A stretch of 13,784 nucleotides of DNA from Paratractidigestivibacter sp963591565 (GCA_963591565.1 CAVAUD010000054.1:1-13784); one strand, 5' to 3'. Positions 1-7,634 are shown, counted from the first letter of the stretch. Translations and numbers: made by a program. The notes: generated from the letters alone by a model not told the origin.

Positions 1-1244
1 TCGGTCCCCGCCGCCTCGGCGACCGCCGCCGCGAAGTCCTTCTCGCCACCCCAAATAAACACCTGGTAGTCGGTGGCGCTCGGTGTTTGATAGCTCATGT
101 CAAACACGCAGCTGATGTAGTCGCTGGCCGAAACCTCGCACTCAACGCCGCAACGCTCGAAGTGGTCGGACAGCGCGCGCACAGAGGCCTCGATCGCGTA
201 GGGCTTGCCGTCCATGATGCCGCCGTTGGTCGATCCCGGGTGCATGCGCCAGTGGTAGAGGAGCTTGGGCACGTGGCAGACGGCTCGCGCGACCTCGTGG
301 GCCTTTAGGGTCATGTCGTAGTCCTGGGCGCCGCTCGTGTAGTCGGGCGAGAGCGCAACCTGGTCAAGCACGTGTCGGCTCACGGTGAGCATGTGCGTCA
401 CGTAGTTGTGCGAGTGAAGAAGGCCGAGGTTGAAGTCGGGCTTGAAGCGCGGCGCGAAGGGGCGGCGCACGTCCTCCTCGAAGTTGTCCTCGTCGCAGTA
501 CAGGAGGTCTACCTGCGGGTTCTTCTCGATTGCAATGGCGTACTCGAGCAGGCAGTTCTTGTCGAGGACATCGTCGTGGTCGAAGAAGCTCACGTAGTCG
601 CCGTCCGCGGCGCGCACGCCGACGTTGGTGTTGCCGGCGATGCCGAGGTTGCCCGGAATCTCGATGACCTTGACGCGCTCGTCGGCGACAGCGCCCAGGA
701 CCTCTTTCATGCCCGTGTTGTCCGGCGTGGCGTTAACCAACACCAGCTCCCACCTGCTGTAGGTTTGCGCAAGGACGGACTCGAGCATCTCTTTGAGATA
801 GGCCGGCGGCGTGTTGAACAGCGGCACGACAATGCTAAACAGGGGGCGAGAAGACAGCTGGCTCTCGCTCATCTCCGGCGTCACGGGGTGCGCGTCCAGC
901 CACGGCGCGAAGCCGCCATCGATCTTGGCGTTGACCATGTCGTAGTTGCGGAAGAAGACGAGCTTCTCGTAGCGGCGCCCCGAAAGGCGCGCAAGCGTTC
1001 GGCCGTTGTGGGTCACTCGGTAGTCGCGGGCGCCGGCTGGCAGGCGCAAAGACAGGCAGCGAGAAAGGCTGGCGTCCTTCTCGGCATCCAAAAAAACCGC
1101 CTGCCTGAGGATGGAGGACCCGCTCGCGTCGACCACATCAATCTTCGAAGCGTCGATCTTGGGCGAGTTGGTCACGTAAAGACGATGAATGTCATCCTCG
1201 CAGCACTCGAATACTTGGAAAACTTTGCCGGTGGTGATACCCAT
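1..1244 (-). CDS. GT2-family glycosyltransferase, 3' end beyond window
   Basis: Predicted cytoplasmic family 2 glycosyltransferase that transfers a sugar from an activated donor onto a surface glycan; donor and acceptor cannot be told from sequence. 414 codons are visible and no stop is reached before the left edge. Residues 1-130 form a divergent N-terminal region. The GT-A domain starts near residue 134 (PLFSIVVPLFNTPPAYL). It has the typical LESVLAQTY helix (154-162), an N-L-G-x-x-x-x-x-N-x-G segment (199-209), the metal/nucleotide motif DHDD (222-225), YCDEDN (249-254) and a later HW pair (331-332). The last ~25 residues could begin a second domain, as in two-domain enzymes of this type, but too little is visible to say. 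The ATG at 1244 follows a weak AGGCGGA ribosome site. It lies just after the terminator of the DUF4012 gene on the same strand. Confident in the family, not in substrate. Confidence 0.9.
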   Translation of the reverse strand, partial: MGITTGKVFQVFECCEDDIHRLYVTNSPKIDASKIDVVDASGSSILRQAVFLDAEKDASLSRCLSLRLPAGARDYRVTHNGRTLARLSGRRYEKLVFFRNYDMVNAKIDGGFAPWLDAHPVTPEMSESQLSSRPLFSIVVPLFNTPPAYLKEMLESVLAQTYSRWELVLVNATPDNTGMKEVLGAVADERVKVIEIPGNLGIAGNTNVGVRAADGDYVSFFDHDDVLDKNCLLEYAIAIEKNPQVDLLYCDEDNFEEDVRRPFAPRFKPDFNLGLLHSHNYVTHMLTVSRHVLDQVALSPDYTSGAQDYDMTLKAHEVARAVCHVPKLLYHWRMHPGSTNGGIMDGKPYAIEASVRALSDHFERCGVECEVSASDYISCVFDMSYQTPSATDYQVFIWGGEKDFAAAVAEAAGT

Positions 1245-1260
1245 GAGTTCCGCCTGTCTG

Positions 1261-1302
1261 TAAGAAAAATGGCTGGGGCCGCAACGGGTGCGGCTCCCAG
1301 CC
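1261..1302 (-). terminator. intrinsic terminator after the DUF4012 gene
   Basis: On the minus strand a GC-rich stem has arms GGCTGGGAGCCGC and GCGGCCCCAGCC, about 12 bp with one bulge or wobble and a 7-nt loop. It is followed directly by ATTTTTCTT. It sits about 60 bp after the DUF4012 stop codon and only about 17 bp before the start of the glycosyltransferase gene. It may end the upstream transcript or act as a partial terminator between the two genes. On the plus strand no T-run follows, so it works in one direction only. Confidence 0.8.
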
Positions 1303-1363
1303 AACAATATCACATGCCCTCTTAGGGCGCGTTGCCCGGCCGCTCGCTGGGCGTCGAGGCGCC

Positions 1364-3376
1364 TTACCAGCCGGCCGCAACCTGCGCCGTCGGGGTGGTG
1401 CGCACCGTGAGGTCGCTGGTCGCGTTGGCCGAGGTCTTCACCGTGTAGGTGATGACGGCCTCGTGCTGCGGCGCGATCTGGATCAGCGACGAGGAGCGCC
1501 AGGCCTGCAGCGTCGAGTAGCTCGTCTCGAAGAACTCGTTGCCCAGGTCGCAAGAGACGTTGCTGATGGAGCCGCCCGCCGGCGCGTAGAGGAACACGAC
1601 CTCAAGCATGTTGCCCAGGCCGGTCAGGGCCGGGTTGTTGCCGGTGATGTAGGTCGGCAGGGTCGCGGCCTCCTCATCGGTGAGGTTGTTGCGAACGACG
1701 GTCGTGGCCGTGTAGGTCTTGGTGCCGTCGGCAGAGAGAACGGGGTCGCTCAGCGTCGTGTTCACGCTCAGGTACCAGGTCATCTTTGCCCAGGTCTCGT
1801 CGTTGATGTAGACGCCGAGCTCGGGCGTGGCCTCGTCCTCGGCGATGTCGCCGGCAAGGTTGAACTTAACGATGGCGGACTGCTCGTCGGCGTCCTGCAT
1901 CCAGGCGAGGAGGCGGTTCTCCTTAGCGGCGGTCTCGAGGACGCTCATGAACTTCTCGACGTCGGCATCGCCGAGGTTGCCCATGATCTGCTTGAAGGCG
2001 AGGCCTGCCACGGCGGAGAAGTACTCGTCCTGGGCGTCGCCGTCGTTGCCGAACTTCTTGTAGGTGCCGTTGAGAAGGACGGAGGCGGCGTTGGTGCCGT
2101 CGACGACCTCGCCGTCGGGGGCGGTCACGGCGCCCACGAGGCCAAGCAGGTTCTGCAGGACCACAGGGTCAAGGGCGATGACGCCGTCGGGCATGGTGCC
2201 AAAGCGCTGGTTCCAGAGGTGGGCCAGGTGCTTGGCCGAGACGGGGAAGTCGGGGTTGTAGGTGATGATCTGGGCGGTGACGTCGTTCTCGTGCGTGAAC
2301 ATGGCCGTCTCTTTGGGGTCCTGGTCCTCGGCGTAGTCGTCGCCGCCGAGGTTCTTGATGGCCTGGAAGTCGCCCATGGTGATGCGGCCGTCGGTGACCG
2401 AGACGATGCCCGTGGCGCCGGGGAAGCCGCCGGTCGCGCGGATCTCGGCGTTGTTCTGGGCGACGACGAGGTAGTTCCTGGTCTGGCCGTCGGTGCCGAG
2501 CATCTGCGGCAGGACCTTCAGGATCGGCTGCGCCGAGGTCAGGGTGTCGTTGGCCTCGTTCAGCGGGTCCTTGACCTTGTCGAGAATGGACTTGAGCTGC
2601 GAGATGTGCGCCTCGGGCAGGGAGTTGATCGTGCTGATGGAGGTCTGGATCACCGGCGTCGCCTCGTCGAGGGCATCGATGAGCTTCTCGAGGATGCTCA
2701 CGTTGATGGCGCCGTCCTGCAGAAGCTCAGAGAGCTTGAGGCCGCTCAGGCCGTCGGCCACGGGAACCAGCGCCTCCTCGACCAGGTCAGAGGCCGTGGC
2801 GCCGAGCTTCTGGACGCTCTTGACGTCCTGGCCGTAGACGGGCACCATCGCCGCGATGTTCCAGGCGGTGGTGTTGACCTCCTTGTTGATGGTGTTGGTG
2901 GCCGAGCGGATCGTCTCGACGGAGTTGGAGAGCGCTGCGGAGTCGCCCTTCTTGACCGCGTCCTTGATCGTGGACGCCTGCGCCATGATGGTCGAGGCCT
3001 GGCTCTTCACGGTCTTGGCCGAGTTGAAAAGCGCATAGGCCTCGACGCCGCCCAGCACGCCCAAGAAAAGCACGATGACGGCGACCACGATGGCGATGTT
3101 TCTGCCGGTGTGGCGCTTCTTCTTGTGCTTGTGGCGGGTGAGCTGCTCGCCGTTGCCCGCGTAGGGGTCGAAGACGTAGCCGTCGTCCTGGAAACCGTTG
3201 CTCTGGAAGGCGTTGTCCTGGTAGCCAAACTGCGAGTTGTCGAAGCTGGGCTGGTAATCGTCCTGGTAGACGAAGGGATCCGGCTCGGTGTAGCCGTTGT
3301 CGCCCGTGGCGCGCCTTTGCGTCGGCGTCGTGCGGCGCGGCTGGTTGTTGTCGCTGTTGGCAAAGTGGGAAGCCAA
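1364..3376 (-). CDS. DUF4012 domain membrane-anchored protein
   Basis: Membrane protein with a DUF4012 domain, a family of unknown activity that often lies near surface polysaccharide genes in Gram-positive Actinomycetota. From the TTG at 3376 it is 670 aa. Residues ~30-72 are a Tyr/Phe/Gln/Asp/Asn-rich repeat region, followed by a Lys/Arg/His cluster (~81-92) that marks the cytoplasmic side. One membrane helix follows (~93-113, IAIVVAVIVLFLGVLGGVEA), then a helical segment rich in Ala/Ser/Thr, then the core domain with the hallmark AEIRATGGFPGATGIVSV (~310-327). The start is chosen because GAGG lies six bases before this TTG. A TTG nine codons upstream has no good ribosome site. It is transcribed divergently from the glycosyltransferase at 3521 and is followed by a clear terminator. 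A role in envelope glycan assembly is inferred from context only. Confidence 0.85.
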   Translation of the reverse strand: MASHFANSDNNQPRRTTPTQRRATGDNGYTEPDPFVYQDDYQPSFDNSQFGYQDNAFQSNGFQDDGYVFDPYAGNGEQLTRHKHKKKRHTGRNIAIVVAVIVLFLGVLGGVEAYALFNSAKTVKSQASTIMAQASTIKDAVKKGDSAALSNSVETIRSATNTINKEVNTTAWNIAAMVPVYGQDVKSVQKLGATASDLVEEALVPVADGLSGLKLSELLQDGAINVSILEKLIDALDEATPVIQTSISTINSLPEAHISQLKSILDKVKDPLNEANDTLTSAQPILKVLPQMLGTDGQTRNYLVVAQNNAEIRATGGFPGATGIVSVTDGRITMGDFQAIKNLGGDDYAEDQDPKETAMFTHENDVTAQIITYNPDFPVSAKHLAHLWNQRFGTMPDGVIALDPVVLQNLLGLVGAVTAPDGEVVDGTNAASVLLNGTYKKFGNDGDAQDEYFSAVAGLAFKQIMGNLGDADVEKFMSVLETAAKENRLLAWMQDADEQSAIVKFNLAGDIAEDEATPELGVYINDETWAKMTWYLSVNTTLSDPVLSADGTKTYTATTVVRNNLTDEEAATLPTYITGNNPALTGLGNMLEVVFLYAPAGGSISNVSCDLGNEFFETSYSTLQAWRSSSLIQIAPQHEAVITYTVKTSANATSDLTVRTTPTAQVAAGW

Positions 3377-3386
3377 AACAAACCTC
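3377..3386 (-). promoter_or_regulatory. ribosome binding site that decides a TTG start
   Basis: The minus-strand sequence GAGGTTTGTT runs directly into TTG at 3376. GAGG with a 6-nt gap is good Shine-Dalgarno spacing. No ATG lies near the N terminus in this frame, and the TTG at 3403 lacks a comparable site, so translation probably begins at 3376. Confidence 0.55.
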
Positions 3387-3443
3387 AATTCTTTTCTCGG
3401 CAAAGAAAGCTTTAAATTCCTTGTTGATTCAAAGATGCGTGCC

Positions 3444-3472
3444 TTGTAGCAGCCTTTTCATATTACTGTAGT
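3444..3472 (+). promoter_or_regulatory. possible sigma-70 promoter for the glycosyltransferase/yfhO pair
   Basis: TTGTAG (3444-3449), a 17-bp spacer and TGTAGT (3467-3472) give a -35/-10 pair of moderate quality in a locally AT-rich divergent gap (3377-3520). Transcription would start near 3479, leaving a leader of about 40 nt before the GTG at 3521. The divergent promoter for the DUF4012 gene must also lie in this gap, but I see no convincing match for it. Confidence 0.35.
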
Positions 3473-3520
3473 GAGACGCACGAACCGCTTTTTGCTCAAT
3501 TACTACACGGGAGGGACCAC

Positions 3521-4630
3521 GTGTCTCACGAAAACGATCTCGTCTCTGTCATCGTCCCCATCTACAACGTCGAGAAGTACCTGCCGCAGGCGCTGGAGAG
3601 CATCCTGGCGCAGACGCACAAGAACCTCGAGCTGATCTGCATCAACGACGGCAGCAAGGACGGCTCGCTGGCGATCATCCAGAAGTTCGCCGCGGCCGAT
3701 TCTCGCGTCGTCGTGGTCGATAAGAAGAACGAGGGCTACGGCGTGGGCTGTAACCTTGGCATGTCCATGGCCCGCGGCCAGTGGATCTCTATCATCGAGC
3801 CCGACGACTGGATCGAGCCCACGATGTACGAGGACATGCTCGCCCTGGCGTCCAAGTTCGACCAGGACATCGACATCGTGAAGACCCCCTGGACCGACAT
3901 CCGCGACTGGAACGACCCGGCCAAGCAGCACCCCTGCCACTGCCTGCTCGAGGGCCGCATCAAGACCTCGACGGCGCCTTTCACGGTGGCCGAGAACCCC
4001 ATCCTGCTGGAGCTTCACCCGGCCATTTGGTCGGCCATCTACCGCACCGGTTTCTTGCGCGAGAACAACATCCGCATGCCCGAGTACCCCGGCGCCGGCT
4101 GGGCCGACAACCCCTTCCTGGTCGAGACCATGTGCCAGGCAAAGGCCATCGTCTACCTGGACAAACCCTACTATAACTACCGTTGCGACCTGCCCGGCTC
4201 CACGCTCAACCACGCGACCGACGAGGCCGTGGCGCGCCCCTTCGACCGCTGGATGGACATGATGGACGTCATCGAGCGCCTGGGCGTCACCGACAAGCGC
4301 ATCATCGCGGCCCACTACGTGCGCGGCTTCAACTACACCTACGGCGCGATCCACGACGACGGCTGGGACAACCCGGTCGTCAAGGCCAAGACCCGCGAGG
4401 TCTTCGACCGCATGGACGCCGACATCGTGATGAACGACGTCGTCGTGCCGCCGCACCGCAAGCGCTTCTATTGCCAGGTCACGGGCCGTCCCTACAAGCC
4501 CGGCCTGCCGCTTTCCTGGGTGGGCCGCCTCGCGTCCGAGACCGTGTGCACCTTGAAGGTCGAGGGCCCGTCCCGCGTGCTCAACCGCGCGAAGAACGTG
4601 CTTACCAAAACCGAGCGTGCCGATGCGTAA
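3521..4630 (+). CDS. GT2-family glycosyltransferase
   Basis: Family 2 (GT-A fold) glycosyltransferase, 369 aa, predicted cytoplasmic or membrane-associated, acting in surface glycan synthesis. The N terminus shows the canonical VSVIVPIYNVEKYLPQALES followed by ILAQTH, then INDGSKDGS (41-49) for nucleotide binding. EGYGVGCNLGMSMARGQW (71-88) and EPDDW (93-97) supply the DxD-like metal site. There are no obvious membrane helices. The GTG start at 3521 is supported by GGGAGGG five bases upstream and by the domain beginning at residue 8. The last codons overlap yfhO by 8 bp, so the two genes are probably co-transcribed and translationally coupled. That suggests the enzyme loads a sugar, perhaps on a lipid carrier, for use by the YfhO protein. 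Sugar and acceptor are unknown. Confidence 0.92.
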   Translation: MSHENDLVSVIVPIYNVEKYLPQALESILAQTHKNLELICINDGSKDGSLAIIQKFAAADSRVVVVDKKNEGYGVGCNLGMSMARGQWISIIEPDDWIEPTMYEDMLALASKFDQDIDIVKTPWTDIRDWNDPAKQHPCHCLLEGRIKTSTAPFTVAENPILLELHPAIWSAIYRTGFLRENNIRMPEYPGAGWADNPFLVETMCQAKAIVYLDKPYYNYRCDLPGSTLNHATDEAVARPFDRWMDMMDVIERLGVTDKRIIAAHYVRGFNYTYGAIHDDGWDNPVVKAKTREVFDRMDADIVMNDVVVPPHRKRFYCQVTGRPYKPGLPLSWVGRLASETVCTLKVEGPSRVLNRAKNVLTKTERADA

Positions 4631-7241
4631 CGGCGGCGTTTTGGCCGGCGAGAAGGGCGCATCGCGGTCTTCTCGCCGCATTTGTGGCATCAATATTCGA
4701 ACCATTGGCTTTTGGGCGCTGAGCTTCTTGGCGCCCATCGCCATCTTCTGCGGCGTCGCGGCGGCCCAGGGGATCTACCCCTTTGGCGACGCCTCGTTCT
4801 TGACCGAGGACCTCAAGTACCAGTACGTCGACTTCTACAGCTGGTTCATCCGCGTGCTGCGCGGCGAGGAGTCGGTCTTCTACTCCACGGCCTGCGGCCT
4901 GGGCGCGAACACCTGGGGCCTGTACAGTTACTACCTGGCCAGCCCCTTTAACCTGCTCTTGCCGTTTTTTGGCGAGACGGGCGTGACGCTGTTCGTCTTT
5001 GTGTCCGACGCGCTGAAGCTCGGGTGCATGCAGCTGGCCGCCGTGTTCTACCTGCGCAGGCGCTTTGGCCTGCGCCGCGGCTGGGCGTTCACCTTTGCCC
5101 TGGGCTACACGTGGTCCTTGTGGGTGGCGACGAACCTGCGAAACCCCATGTGGATGGACGCGCTGATCTTGCTGCCGCTCATCATGTGGGCCGTCTGGCA
5201 GCTGGTTGCCCGCGACCGCTGGCTGCCGCTGTGCCTGCTCACGGCCGCGAACGTGATCGTGTGCTGGTACACGGCCTACATGACGGTCATTTTCTGCATC
5301 ATGCTCGCGATCCTGGAGTGGGCATGCGCCGGGAGGCGCGTCGACGGCGAGAAGGGCGCGGCCGGCGCTGACGGCGACGGTGACGCCGCGGCCGCGGACG
5401 GCGACCTGCCGGGCACCCCTTGCCCCCTCTGGCGCCTGGCCGTGCGCTTCGCCCGTCCCATGCTGGTGGCGCTGGTGCTGTGCGCCTGGACCTTTGTCCC
5501 CACGGTCAAGGCGATGCTCGGCTCCGGCGGGGCCGAGGAGGAGGGCCTGCTTGAGATCGTCTGCGGCATCTTCACGGCTGCGACCCCCATCGAGGCCATC
5601 CGCTACATCTTCACGACGCAGCCCGTCTATATGCTGCGCGGCCTCGTGCCGGCGCTGTACAGCCCCTGGCACCGCATCCCGCAGTTCTACTGCGGTCTTG
5701 TCCTTATGGCTTCCTTCGTCGCGTTTTTCGCGTCGCAGCGCGTCGATAAGCGCACGAAGAAGGCCGTGGGCATCCTCGTCGCGGTCATCTTGGCCTGCGT
5801 CGTTTTCCGTCCGCTCCAGGCCATCTGGTGCGGATTCCGCGAGCCGTCCGGCTTCTACTCGCGCCCGTGCCTCTTTGTCGCGCCGACCGTCATGTGGATG
5901 GCCGGCCGCTGGTGGCGGGGTGCCGCAGCCGAGAAGGGCCCGCAGGGGCGCGTCGACCGCGCCGCGGCCGTTCTTCTCGCCAAGCCCGCCCTGTGCGTCG
6001 CCGTGGCCGCCTTTGCCGTCGCAGACCTGGCGGTGGGCGCGTACTTTGCCTGGAAGACGCTCTACGTCAACTGCTCGCAGGAGCAGCAGGACAGCTACTA
6101 CGAGCAGTCCGTCGACCAGCTTGTGTGGCTGGACGAGGCCGATACCGGCACCTACCGCTTCGAGCGCACCTACACCCGCGCCGCGGCCGCGGCCTTGAAC
6201 GAGGCCATGAGCTGCGGTTACCTGGGCCTGTCGTCCTACTCGTCGGCCCACAACCAGGCGGCGCTCGACTTCCTCGACGCCCTGGGCTACAGCGCGCCCG
6301 GCCTTCTCCACGTGCGCTACACCCACCAGAACCTCGCGGCCGACGCGCTTTTGGGCGTCAAGTACTCCTCGAGCACCGAGGTGCCCGTCGCCCATGCCGA
6401 GGTCGATGACGCGCCGCTGGTCAACGGTGCCGGCATCTATCAGAATCCTTACGCGCTGGGCCTGGGCTACGCCGTCTCTTCCGACGCCTGCGGCGCCGCG
6501 CTATCTGGCGAGAACCCCTTCGAGCGGCAGAACAGCCTCGCGAGCGCGCTTGTGGGCCACGACGTCCAGCTCTTCAAGAAGGCCGAGTCGACCCTTGCCC
6601 AAGACACGGCAGAGGGCAAGTCTTGGCAGGTCACGGTGCCTGAGGGCATGCTGGGCTACACCTATGTCGAGTGCCCGACGACCATCCGCGACGCGGGCGT
6701 CTACCTCTCGATCGACGGCTTTGCGTCCGGGACCGAGGGCTGGCGCTTCCAGCACTCGGTGCGCACCCTGGGCGACGTTGCGGGCGAGGGCGGCGCCACC
6801 CACACGGTGAGCGCCACGCCGGTCGCGACCTCCTGGGGCGTGGCCCCCGTCGACATGGCGACGGTCGACTGCGACTTCTACTACCTGGACCTCGACGTCC
6901 TTGAGCAGGTCACGTCCGAGCTGTCTTCTCACCAGGTGAGCTTCAGCTCGTTTAGCGGCAACGGCATCGACGGCACGGTCGAGATGGACGAGGCCGGCTG
7001 GGTCATGGTGAGCGTCCCGGCCGAGGAGGGCTGGACCGTCACGGTCAACGGCGCCCAGGTCCAGACGTCGACGGCCTTTGGCGGCGCGGTGACGCTCGTG
7101 CCGGTCGAGGCGGGCTCGAACGAGATCCAGATGCGCTTCGAGGCGCCGGGCCTGCGGGCGGGCATCGCGGTCACGGCGGTGGGCCTCGCGGGTCTTCTCG
7201 GCTGGCTCATCGTCCGCCGGCGGCGAGAAACCGTCCGTTAA
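4623..7241 (+). CDS. yfhO: YfhO-family multi-pass membrane protein
   Basis: Large polytopic protein, 872 aa from the ATG at 4623, matching the YfhO family. These are GT-C-like membrane proteins; Bacillus and Listeria members are linked to glycosylation of lipoteichoic acid or other surface polymers using lipid-linked sugars. After a basic N terminus the first helix (~residues 28-50) leads to the family signature PFGDASFLTEDLKYQYVDFY (53-72), whose acidic residues are the likely catalytic or metal-binding loop. Many hydrophobic helices follow to ~residue 480. Then comes an extracytoplasmic, beta-rich C-terminal domain ending in GWTVTVNG, a last helix (~850-866) and an Arg-rich tail. A Gly/Ala/Asp-rich loop (~241-265) looks like a lineage-specific insertion. 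A GTG at 4617 is the alternative start; the ATG is preferred because GAG lies seven bases before it. The gene overlaps the upstream glycosyltransferase. Confidence 0.85.
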   Translation: MRNGGVLAGEKGASRSSRRICGINIRTIGFWALSFLAPIAIFCGVAAAQGIYPFGDASFLTEDLKYQYVDFYSWFIRVLRGEESVFYSTACGLGANTWGLYSYYLASPFNLLLPFFGETGVTLFVFVSDALKLGCMQLAAVFYLRRRFGLRRGWAFTFALGYTWSLWVATNLRNPMWMDALILLPLIMWAVWQLVARDRWLPLCLLTAANVIVCWYTAYMTVIFCIMLAILEWACAGRRVDGEKGAAGADGDGDAAAADGDLPGTPCPLWRLAVRFARPMLVALVLCAWTFVPTVKAMLGSGGAEEEGLLEIVCGIFTAATPIEAIRYIFTTQPVYMLRGLVPALYSPWHRIPQFYCGLVLMASFVAFFASQRVDKRTKKAVGILVAVILACVVFRPLQAIWCGFREPSGFYSRPCLFVAPTVMWMAGRWWRGAAAEKGPQGRVDRAAAVLLAKPALCVAVAAFAVADLAVGAYFAWKTLYVNCSQEQQDSYYEQSVDQLVWLDEADTGTYRFERTYTRAAAAALNEAMSCGYLGLSSYSSAHNQAALDFLDALGYSAPGLLHVRYTHQNLAADALLGVKYSSSTEVPVAHAEVDDAPLVNGAGIYQNPYALGLGYAVSSDACGAALSGENPFERQNSLASALVGHDVQLFKKAESTLAQDTAEGKSWQVTVPEGMLGYTYVECPTTIRDAGVYLSIDGFASGTEGWRFQHSVRTLGDVAGEGGATHTVSATPVATSWGVAPVDMATVDCDFYYLDLDVLEQVTSELSSHQVSFSSFSGNGIDGTVEMDEAGWVMVSVPAEEGWTVTVNGAQVQTSTAFGGAVTLVPVEAGSNEIQMRFEAPGLRAGIAVTAVGLAGLLGWLIVRRRRETVR
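4646..4678. repeat. inverted pair of the CTTCTCGCC nonamer, start of yfhO
   Basis: CGGCGAGAAG (4646-4655) and CTTCTCGCCG (4669-4678) are perfect 10-bp inverted arms around a 13-nt loop, about 24 nt inside yfhO. The same nonamer recurs across the window. The mRNA would form a stable hairpin just after the start codon, which could slow translation initiation. No T-run follows, so it is not an intrinsic terminator. Confidence 0.6.
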
Positions 7242-7260
7242 GGGGCGCGGGCTTCTCGCC
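7222..7260. repeat. inverted pair of the same motif, spanning the yfhO stop
   Basis: GGCGAGAA (7222-7229) and TTCTCGCC (7253-7260) are perfect 8-bp arms separated by 23 nt that include the yfhO TAA. No T-rich tract follows, so intrinsic termination is doubtful. It mirrors the inverted pair at the start of the same gene. Confidence 0.5.
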
Positions 7261-7297
7261 ATCGGTGCAAAATCGCGGCCCAACGGATTGTCGAGCG

Positions 7298-7325
7298 TTT
7301 GGCGAGGTTTTCGGGGTACTATATT
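7298..7325 (+). promoter_or_regulatory. probable promoter of the cold-shock gene
   Basis: A -10-like TATATT (7320-7325) lies in a GC-rich gap, with TTTGGC (7298-7303) 16 bp upstream as a weak -35. The inferred start near 7332 leaves an untranslated leader of about 75 nt, consistent with the long leaders typical of csp genes. Confidence 0.4.
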
Positions 7326-7331
7326 CCGAGT

Positions 7332-7407
7332 GGCATTTCAGTCACATCGGTATCGCGCGTTTTCGCGCAGCATTTTAGCCCTGCGGGGCAAGAAAGAAAG
7401 GCACGAC
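7332..7407 (+). promoter_or_regulatory. structured 5' leader of the cold-shock gene
   Basis: The leader contains a perfect GCGCG-TTTT-CGCGC hairpin (7355-7368) and a small GCCC-TGCG-GGGC hairpin (7378-7389) just upstream of the ribosome site AAAGAAAGG (about 7393-7401). Cold-shock leaders of other bacteria are known to refold with temperature. A similar role here is inference from position and structure. Confidence 0.35.
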
Positions 7408-7611
7408 ATGGCTCAGGGTACTGTTAAGTGGTTCAACCCGGACAAGGGCTACGGCTTCATCTCTCGCGAGGACGGCGACGACCTGTTCGTCCACTACTCC
7501 GAGATTCAGATGGACGGCTTCAAGACCCTGGACGAGGGCCAGGCTGTTGAGTTCGAGATTACCACCGGCCAGAACGGCAAGCTCCAGGCTTCCAGCGTCC
7601 ACAAGCTCTAA
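7408..7611 (+). CDS. cspA: cold-shock domain protein (CspA family)
   Basis: Small single-domain cold-shock protein of 67 aa, the normal family length. It binds single-stranded RNA and DNA in the cytoplasm and acts as an RNA chaperone. The sequence begins MAQGTVKWFNPDKGYGFISR. RNP1 (KGYGFI, 13-18) and RNP2 (DLFVHY, 25-30) are intact, and the aromatic and basic residues of the binding face are present. The ATG at 7408 is preceded by AAAGAAAGG with about seven bases of spacing. The frame is open further upstream, but the domain begins at this ATG. The gene stands alone, with its own probable promoter, structured leader and strong terminator. Codon choice (for example GTT, AAG, TCC) suits high expression. 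Whether it is cold-induced or constitutive cannot be told. Confidence 0.97.
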   Translation: MAQGTVKWFNPDKGYGFISREDGDDLFVHYSEIQMDGFKTLDEGQAVEFEITTGQNGKLQASSVHKL

Positions 7612-7634
7612 GTCTCACAACATACGAGCTAGCT

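Noticed and set aside
372..1325. 317-codon plus-strand open frame over the left glycosyltransferase
   Set aside because: The minus strand encodes a full GT-A domain here, and this frame runs through the terminator hairpin.
1463..3415. 650-codon open frame on the plus strand opposite the DUF4012 gene
   Set aside because: It is a GC-bias shadow: Val/Gly/Arg/Leu-rich with no recognisable domain, while the opposite strand encodes a clear DUF4012 protein.
4602..6395. 597-codon minus-strand open frame opposite yfhO
   Set aside because: Low-complexity Arg/His/Gly/Gln composition, no ribosome site or domain; yfhO on the other strand explains the openness.
7288..7407. N-terminal extension of the cold-shock protein from an upstream in-frame start
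   Set aside because: The extension contains the probable -10 box and leader hairpins; the family length and ribosome site support the ATG at 7408.
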